A DNA stretch of 64,000 bases from Streptomyces canus. Lineage in GTDB: Bacteria; Actinomycetota; Actinomycetes; Streptomycetales; Streptomycetaceae. Both the position numbers and the translations under genes were made by a program. The DNA lies in assembly GCF_041435015.1 (NCBI RefSeq), contig NZ_CP107989.1:2790001-2854000 (forward strand), in the 5' to 3' direction. This document shows, one piece after another, positions 59,743 to 64,000 of the stretch (its first letter is position 1; the number at the start of each line of letters is the position of its first letter). The notes beneath the pieces were generated by a model. The model was not told where the DNA came from. It searched no databases and saw only the letters and a list, made by a program, of their open reading frames with translations.

Positions 59743-60240
59743 ATGGCCGTGCGTACGCACTGGACCGTGGAGCACGCCTGCTCCCACAGCGTGGATCATG
59801 ACCTGTCCAATCGCCCTGCCGACAAGCGGGCAGGCTTTGCCCGTTGGCTCGCGTCGAAGGACTGCACCAACTGCTGGAAGGCGGCGCGCGACGCCGACGC
59901 CGAGTCCAAGGACGAGTGGCTCGCGACCAAGCGTGCCGAGGAGCAGGAGGCAGCCGTCGCGTGGGCCAAGCAGTTCGACATGCCGCAGCTGGAGGGCCCG
60001 GAGAAGGCCCTGAATTGGGGCGAGCGCTCCCGCCACCAACTGATGACGGCCGCGCACACCGCGCTCGTCGTCGAGGGCACTTGGGACGAGGCGGACTGGG
60101 CGGAGCTGGAAGAGAAGGCCCGCTCCATCACCCGTGCCGGATGGTGGATCGACCAGCGCGACGCCGACGGCACTGACCTGCTCGAACTCCTCGACGCGGC
60201 CAGTGAGGCGGACCGCGGGACGGAGAACCCCTTCCGCTGA
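59743..60240 (+). CDS. Hypothetical zinc-finger-like protein
   Basis: ATG at 59743 after GAGGAGAA. 165 residues. N-terminal ACSHSVDHDL and CTNCWKAARDADAESKDEW (Cys/His spacing suits one zinc site), then helices (LMTAAHTALVVEGTWDEAD) and an acidic end. No recognised family. The 50-bp element starts eight bases beyond its stop. Confidence 0.65.
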   Translation: MAVRTHWTVEHACSHSVDHDLSNRPADKRAGFARWLASKDCTNCWKAARDADAESKDEWLATKRAEEQEAAVAWAKQFDMPQLEGPEKALNWGERSRHQLMTAAHTALVVEGTWDEADWAELEEKARSITRAGWWIDQRDADGTDLLELLDAASEADRGTENPFR

Positions 60241-60247
60241 CGCCGGG

Positions 60248-60297
60248 GCAACATAGCCGGGAAACGCCGGTTAGCCAAACCGGCGTTCCTCCGGACT
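60248..60297 (+). repeat. 50-bp palindromic element, copy 2
   Basis: Inverse-oriented match (44/50) to 42952-43001, with the same perfect CGCCGGTT/AACCGGCG dyad. It lies between 60240 and the ATG at 60340, 43 bp ahead of that start. Confidence 0.8.
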
Positions 60298-60339
60298 ATT
60301 GATGCTCCCACCCCGCCAGCAACCGCGCGGAAGGAACTC

Positions 60340-60765
60340 ATGTCCCAGCCCCCGCCCACCTCGGCCTTCGCACCGACGCCCGACCCGCTCACCCCCGACC
60401 GGGACATCACCCACGCCCACTTCCAGGCCGGTGACACCGTCGTCGTCCTGAAGGGGGTGGCCGACGGAGAACTGTGGGGCGACGCGATGCGCGTCGTTGC
60501 CCCTTCCTGGCACACCCCGACCGACGAGGACGGGTGGCGTCTGCGGGATGCGACCGGCGGCGCCCAGTCCTACGTCACCGCCCATCCCCGCTACCTCGTG
60601 CACCTCCCACGCCGCTGCCCTGACTGCCTGATCTATCTACGGGCCATGGAGAACACCCTCCTCGCACGGTTCGCCGACCGCGACGAGCTGATCGACTGCG
60701 GCTGGTACACCACCACCGCCCTGGGCCAGCTCGTGCACATCGCCGACATCCGGAGCGGCCGGTGA
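60340..60765 (+). CDS. Hypothetical protein under the shared palindromic element
   Basis: ATG at 60340 after GGAAGGA. 141 residues. A KOW/SH3-like beta stretch (FQAGDTVVVLKGVADGELWG) is followed by RRCPDCLIYLRAMENTLLA with a CxxC. Its GTGA stop overlaps the relaxase-like gene (60762). The palindromic element 43 bp upstream suggests regulation shared with the SH3b gene at 42877. Confidence 0.65.
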   Translation: MSQPPPTSAFAPTPDPLTPDRDITHAHFQAGDTVVVLKGVADGELWGDAMRVVAPSWHTPTDEDGWRLRDATGGAQSYVTAHPRYLVHLPRRCPDCLIYLRAMENTLLARFADRDELIDCGWYTTTALGQLVHIADIRSGR

Positions 60766-61607
60766 TCCCCCGCCTGCACGAGCGGACCCACCGGCCCCAC
60801 GACCCGCTCGAAGAGGCGCTGGGGCGGCCGGTCTCACCGAACGAGGGCCTAACGGAGCACACGATCGTCGCCCACTGGCCCGGCCTGGATTACTTCACCC
60901 TGGACGACGAGCAGAGGATCTGGACGTCCGTCCAGTGGGCCGAGCACCTCGAAGACCCCTACCTGGAGCATCCGTTCGCCGCCAGCCCCGACGACGACCG
61001 GCGGGCGATCCTCCACCTAGACATCCGCCTTCACCCGAAGGACCGGGAACTGACCGGACCGGAGTGGGCCGAGGTCGCTCAACGGCTCGCGCGGGCCGTC
61101 GGCATCGAGATCCCCGGCAAGGAACATGGCTGCCGATGGATCGCTGTCCAGGCCCAGCCAGGGCGCCTCGATCTGATCGCCAACCTAATCCATGTCGACG
61201 GCGCGTGGCACGCTCCCCCCGCGGACAAACTGCGGCGCCTGGCACAGGAGGCGCGTCGCATCGAACAGGACCTCCACCTGATCCCTGTCCGATCCGACCC
61301 CCCTTCGCGGCCTGCCGTCCGCGCGGCGCTCACGGCGTCGGCCCAGCTCGCGACCATCCTCAGGCAGCTCGCCGACGAACAGGCCGGCCCTCTGGCCGCG
61401 GTACGCGGACTCGTCGAGCACACCTCGCACCGGATCGCCCGCCAGCCGGGAGCAGCCGGCACCGATACGGCACACCGCCTGGAGCTGATTGCCCGCCGCC
61501 TCTACGCCATCCAGCAGGACCTGGACACCACCGCAAACCGCCTGGTCCAGCCCCGCGCCGTCCCGGCCCCGGACGCCGTCCGGCACAACGCCCACCGATC
61601 GCCGTAG
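60762..61607 (+). CDS. Relaxase-derived protein lacking catalytic histidines
   Basis: GTG at 60762. 281 residues. It aligns with residues about 30-180 of the relaxase at 23719: HTIVAHWPG with HLIASFDG, ILHLDIRLHPKDRELTGPEW with HTSVRADPGDRILSDEEW, GCRWIAVQ with GCRWAAVR, then ARRIEQDLHL with ARLIEKELGL. The metal triad H124/H128/H130 is replaced by A131, R135 and D137, and the N-terminal Tyr-rich segment is absent. It cannot nick DNA by the known mechanism. It may bind oriT or the relaxase as a regulator or accessory. Confidence 0.75.
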   Translation: MIPRLHERTHRPHDPLEEALGRPVSPNEGLTEHTIVAHWPGLDYFTLDDEQRIWTSVQWAEHLEDPYLEHPFAASPDDDRRAILHLDIRLHPKDRELTGPEWAEVAQRLARAVGIEIPGKEHGCRWIAVQAQPGRLDLIANLIHVDGAWHAPPADKLRRLAQEARRIEQDLHLIPVRSDPPSRPAVRAALTASAQLATILRQLADEQAGPLAAVRGLVEHTSHRIARQPGAAGTDTAHRLELIARRLYAIQQDLDTTANRLVQPRAVPAPDAVRHNAHRSP

Positions 61608-61620
61608 GAGAAACGTCTCC

Positions 61621-62316
61621 TTGCCCCGCACCGACCGCTTCCTGGACATCCGCCGCGACCCGCACTCCGACGAACTCCTTGCCCGCGGCGGCGACTCCGA
61701 GGCACACAGCATCCTCCAGCGCGCGGGCTTCGTCGCCGTCGTCCGAGTCCATGAGACGTACCACCGCGCCCCGACCGGCCTAGCAGAGGACGACGAGTCC
61801 CGTCTCGCCACCGACGCCGTGGCCCGCCTGCGGGCGGCCGGATACCACGTCGACTGCGACGCGGACTTCGACACCGACTCGCGTCCGGCCAGCTACCTGC
61901 CGCTGGGATCCTCCGTTGCCCACGTCGCCGAGCGCCTTCGCGAGGCCGCCACTACGGACGAGGCGGCCGATGCGCTGACTGAACTGACCGCCGCCCACGA
62001 CGGCGTCCTCGCCGCGCTCGAGGAAGTCCTCACCGCCACCGCCGACTTCCACGACGGGCTCGGCCAGGCGGCCGACCCCTACATCGCGCGGCGGCTGCGC
62101 TACCTCGCCGACGAGCACCTTCGCGTCATCCGTACCGACCTCTCCGAGACCCGCAACCAGCTCGCCGACCGGCATGCCCCGCACCCCGGCCGCAGCACCT
62201 GCACCGGGGAAGTCCCGTCAACCGCGCAAGAGCGCTCTGCCGCGTGCGCCTGCCCGCCACCGCCGCGCACCCTCCCGGCCCCGCCGCCCCCGATGGCCGC
62301 CGGACTGCGCCGCTGA
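61621..62316 (+). CDS. Recurring-domain protein with helical C-terminus
   Basis: TTG at 61621 after AGGAGAAACG. 231 residues. Unit: FLDIRRDPHSDELLARGGD, ILQRAGFVAVVRVHETYHRA, AVARLRAAGYHVDCD; then a helical part (AEALTELTAAHDG-type; HVAERLREAATTDEAADALT) like that at 63095, and a Pro-rich tail. Function unknown. Confidence 0.68.
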   Translation: MPRTDRFLDIRRDPHSDELLARGGDSEAHSILQRAGFVAVVRVHETYHRAPTGLAEDDESRLATDAVARLRAAGYHVDCDADFDTDSRPASYLPLGSSVAHVAERLREAATTDEAADALTELTAAHDGVLAALEEVLTATADFHDGLGQAADPYIARRLRYLADEHLRVIRTDLSETRNQLADRHAPHPGRSTCTGEVPSTAQERSAACACPPPPRTLPAPPPPMAAGLRR

Positions 62317-62339
62317 CTCCCACCTCGCCCAAGGACACC

Positions 62340-63098
62340 ATGCACGACCACCACACCTCCGAGCGCCTCGCCTCGTACGCCGACGTTCTCGCCGGCGAAC
62401 TCCCCGACAGTTGGACCAGCTCCCACCTGCCGGCCGACGCCAAGGACGACCTCGCCGAACTCGCCAACCGCATCTGGGACCTGGACCTGGTCGCCGCCTC
62501 TCTCGCCGAGCACCCCCTGCAGCAGGCCGCCGTCCTGAGCCGACAGGACGGTGCGCAGCTCGTCCTTCTGGACCGGCACGACGAGCGCGACGGCTTCCTC
62601 ATCGCCGCCGTCGCCCCGCACGCCCTGCCCGACGAGGCGTTCCGCGGCGTTCCCGAGCCCAACGGCATCGCCCTGGCCGATGACCCGTTCCTGAGCGCCG
62701 AGCAGGTCACCGGCGACCTGCTCGCCCGATACGACAGCGCCCTCGCCCAGGTCCGCCACAACGCCCTGGGCGGCATCCAGCCCTCCCAGCCGGACCGGGT
62801 CGTCCTGACCTGGCAGCCGGACGGCAGCGTCGCCACTGCCCCCGCCGACGACCGCGCCAGCGCTGTCCTCATGGCCCACGGCTTCGTCCAGGACCCGCAG
62901 AGTGGCATCTACCGCCTGAGTGGCGACGACACCCAGGCCCAGGCCCGCGCCCTGCGCGAGATCGGTCCGCGCCTCGACGCGCTCGGCATCGGCACCGCTC
63001 TGCAGCATCCCGCAGGCCGGACCGCGCCCACCGCCGCCGCCGCTTCCATCCCGCCCGTCCCTGCCGCTCCCCGTACGCCGGCCACCCGGTCTCGGTGA
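62340..63098 (+). CDS. Hypothetical protein with C-terminal recurring domain
   Basis: ATG at 62340. 252 residues. The first 150 form a separate domain (LASYADVLAGELPDSWTSSH, DLDLVAASLAEHPLQQAAVL, ERDGFLIAAVAPHALPDEAF). Residues about 165-240 are the recurring unit (VLTWQPDGSVATAP, LMAHGFVQDPQSGIYRLSGD). The GTGA stop overlaps the next gene. Confidence 0.68.
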   Translation: MHDHHTSERLASYADVLAGELPDSWTSSHLPADAKDDLAELANRIWDLDLVAASLAEHPLQQAAVLSRQDGAQLVLLDRHDERDGFLIAAVAPHALPDEAFRGVPEPNGIALADDPFLSAEQVTGDLLARYDSALAQVRHNALGGIQPSQPDRVVLTWQPDGSVATAPADDRASAVLMAHGFVQDPQSGIYRLSGDDTQAQARALREIGPRLDALGIGTALQHPAGRTAPTAAAASIPPVPAAPRTPATRSR

Positions 63099-63745
63099 AG
63101 CAGACGGAGCCCGACTTCTGGGTGCTGGAGTACGTCACCATCACCAAGGACCCGCGAACTGACCTGGTCGTGGCCATCGGCGGCACCGACCAGGCCGCGG
63201 ACATTCTCCAGCGAACCGGCGGCTTCCTCTCCGCTCCCGGACCGCGCGGTGACTATCACCGGCTTCCGCACGGCCTGCCCGTCGAGCAGCAGCGCCGGAA
63301 GGCGACCGCAGCCTCGCACGCTCTGCTCGCCGCCGGTCACAGCGTCCACCTCGACCCCACGCTGAACATGCTGGTCGCACCGGACGGTGAACGTGAGGCC
63401 GCCCTGCGCTACCTGGCGGGGCTCGCTGAGCGAGCCGCAGCCGCCACAACCAGCAGCGAGGTGGCCGAGGTCCTGACCGAGGTCGCTGCCCCCGTCCACG
63501 GGCTGCTGCCCCTCGCCAGAGAGGTCGTCGTCCGCGCCTGGATCGCCGCCAGCGACTTCCAAGGGGCCGCGCCCGCCGCGGAACCCGATCCCATCGCACG
63601 ACTCGGAAGCATTGCCACCTCCGTGAGCGAGGCCGCGCGCGCCATCCTCCACGCCCGCAACCACGCCGCGCGCCCTGCGCAGCGGCCGGCCACCGCCTCA
63701 CCACCGCCGAGCCGCGCCCAGCCTGCGGAATCCCGCCGCCGCTGA
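63095..63745 (+). CDS. Recurring-domain protein with helical C-terminus
   Basis: GTG at 63095, coupled to the previous gene. 216 residues. Unit: YVTITKDPRTDLVVAIGG, ILQRTGGFLSAPGPRGDYHR, ASHALLAAGHSVHLDPTL; then LAGLAERAAAATTSSEVAEV and a helical bundle, as in the gene at 61621. The two look like diverged paralogues. Confidence 0.7.
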   Translation: MKQTEPDFWVLEYVTITKDPRTDLVVAIGGTDQAADILQRTGGFLSAPGPRGDYHRLPHGLPVEQQRRKATAASHALLAAGHSVHLDPTLNMLVAPDGEREAALRYLAGLAERAAAATTSSEVAEVLTEVAAPVHGLLPLAREVVVRAWIAASDFQGAAPAAEPDPIARLGSIATSVSEAARAILHARNHAARPAQRPATASPPPSRAQPAESRRR

Positions 63746-63759
63746 CCCCGGAGAACCAC

Positions 63760-64000
63760 ATGGCCAACCTGGCCGACGAATACGGCACGGACGTCGAGAT
63801 CTACATCAAGGCCCTGACGACCACCATCCACGCCGACACCCCAACGGGCGCCCCCGCCCAGCTCCACGACCTGCTGGAACACCTCGGCCTGGAACGCCAC
63901 GCATACCCCACGGACGCGCCGCTCTACATCTGGCACACCGTGCCCGAACACCTCGACGCCGACGAGCAGAAGCGGCTGGCAACCCGTGCCATCCCCGTCC
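63760..64000 (+). CDS. Hypothetical protein, 3' partial
   Basis: ATG at 63760 after GGAGAA; open to the right window edge (80 codons visible). Reads DEYGTDVEIYIKALTTTIHA, QLHDLLEHLGLERHAYPTDA, LDADEQKRLATRA. No domain recognised in the visible part; same operon by spacing (14 nt). Confidence 0.6.
   Translation, partial: MANLADEYGTDVEIYIKALTTTIHADTPTGAPAQLHDLLEHLGLERHAYPTDAPLYIWHTVPEHLDADEQKRLATRAIPV

Noticed and set aside
1..64000. tRNA genes, rRNA genes or att-site duplications of an integrative element
   Set aside because: Nothing recognisable by eye; a covariance-model scan would be needed to exclude tRNAs fully.

Overview
The window is very GC-rich, with strong third-position G/C bias, frequent GTG/TTG starts and many ATGA/GTGA overlaps. 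Together with WhiB-like, DUF317, DUF2637 and DUF4913 proteins, an LAxTG sortase substrate, an XRE/ImmA pair and SCO6880/SCO6881-type conjugation genes, this points to Streptomyces or a close relative. The mobilisation and type IV secretion genes indicate a conjugative plasmid, an integrative conjugative element or a genomic island. I saw no rRNA, tRNA, CRISPR array, integrase or complete IS element.

Region 1 (1-13.2 kb, + strand): the distal part of a lanthipeptide locus (LanC cyclase cut by the window edge, a fusion of a LanB C-terminal-type domain with an FxLD-system O-methyltransferase, an ABC exporter, a second FxLD-type methyltransferase). A run of nucleotide-related enzymes follows: a double-Nudix protein, a triple-Nudix protein, a P-loop kinase fused to a VanX-like dipeptidase, an ASCH-Nudix protein and a broken methyltransferase. 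The precursor peptide and the main dehydratase are not visible and may lie left of the window.

Region 2 (13.3-17.7 kb, - strand): an overlapping operon running XRE regulator, ImmA/IrrE metallopeptidase, MAB_1171c-type membrane protein and amidase, plus a separate small conserved gene.

Region 3 (18.1-25.5 kb, + strand): a plasmid-type mobilisation operon with a nested inverted repeat, an HTH protein, a zinc-finger protein, a WhiB-like protein, a DUF2637 membrane protein, MobC (with a hairpin array in its coding sequence that may be oriT) and a MobP-type relaxase.

Region 4 (25.5-34.3 kb): a predicted PD-(D/E)XK-like protein, a PknH-like lipoprotein, DUF317 proteins, and an 839-residue protein of unknown function whose gene lies between two 49-bp inverted repeats. 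Two gene remnants follow.

Region 5 (34.4-46.4 kb, - strand): a long dense operon of element-specific genes. It includes an LAxTG surface protein, an ATP-grasp ligase next to an MFS exporter and two winged-helix regulators, an SH3 secreted protein, a RelE-like protein with DUF4913, and a solitary DNA methyltransferase.

Region 6 (46.6-64 kb, + strand): the conjugation apparatus (peptidoglycan hydrolase, DUF6112, VirB8-like, SCO6881/VirB6-like, SCO6880, VirB4-like ATPase) followed by accessory genes. Among these are a GT2 glycosyltransferase, a relaxase-derived protein that has lost its catalytic histidines, and at least five proteins sharing an unnamed domain of about 75 residues. A 50-bp palindromic element occurs upstream of genes at both ends of this region. 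No coupling protein (VirD4/TraB) is visible.

Apparent single-base frameshifts recur across the window, which means either sequence errors or decay of the element.
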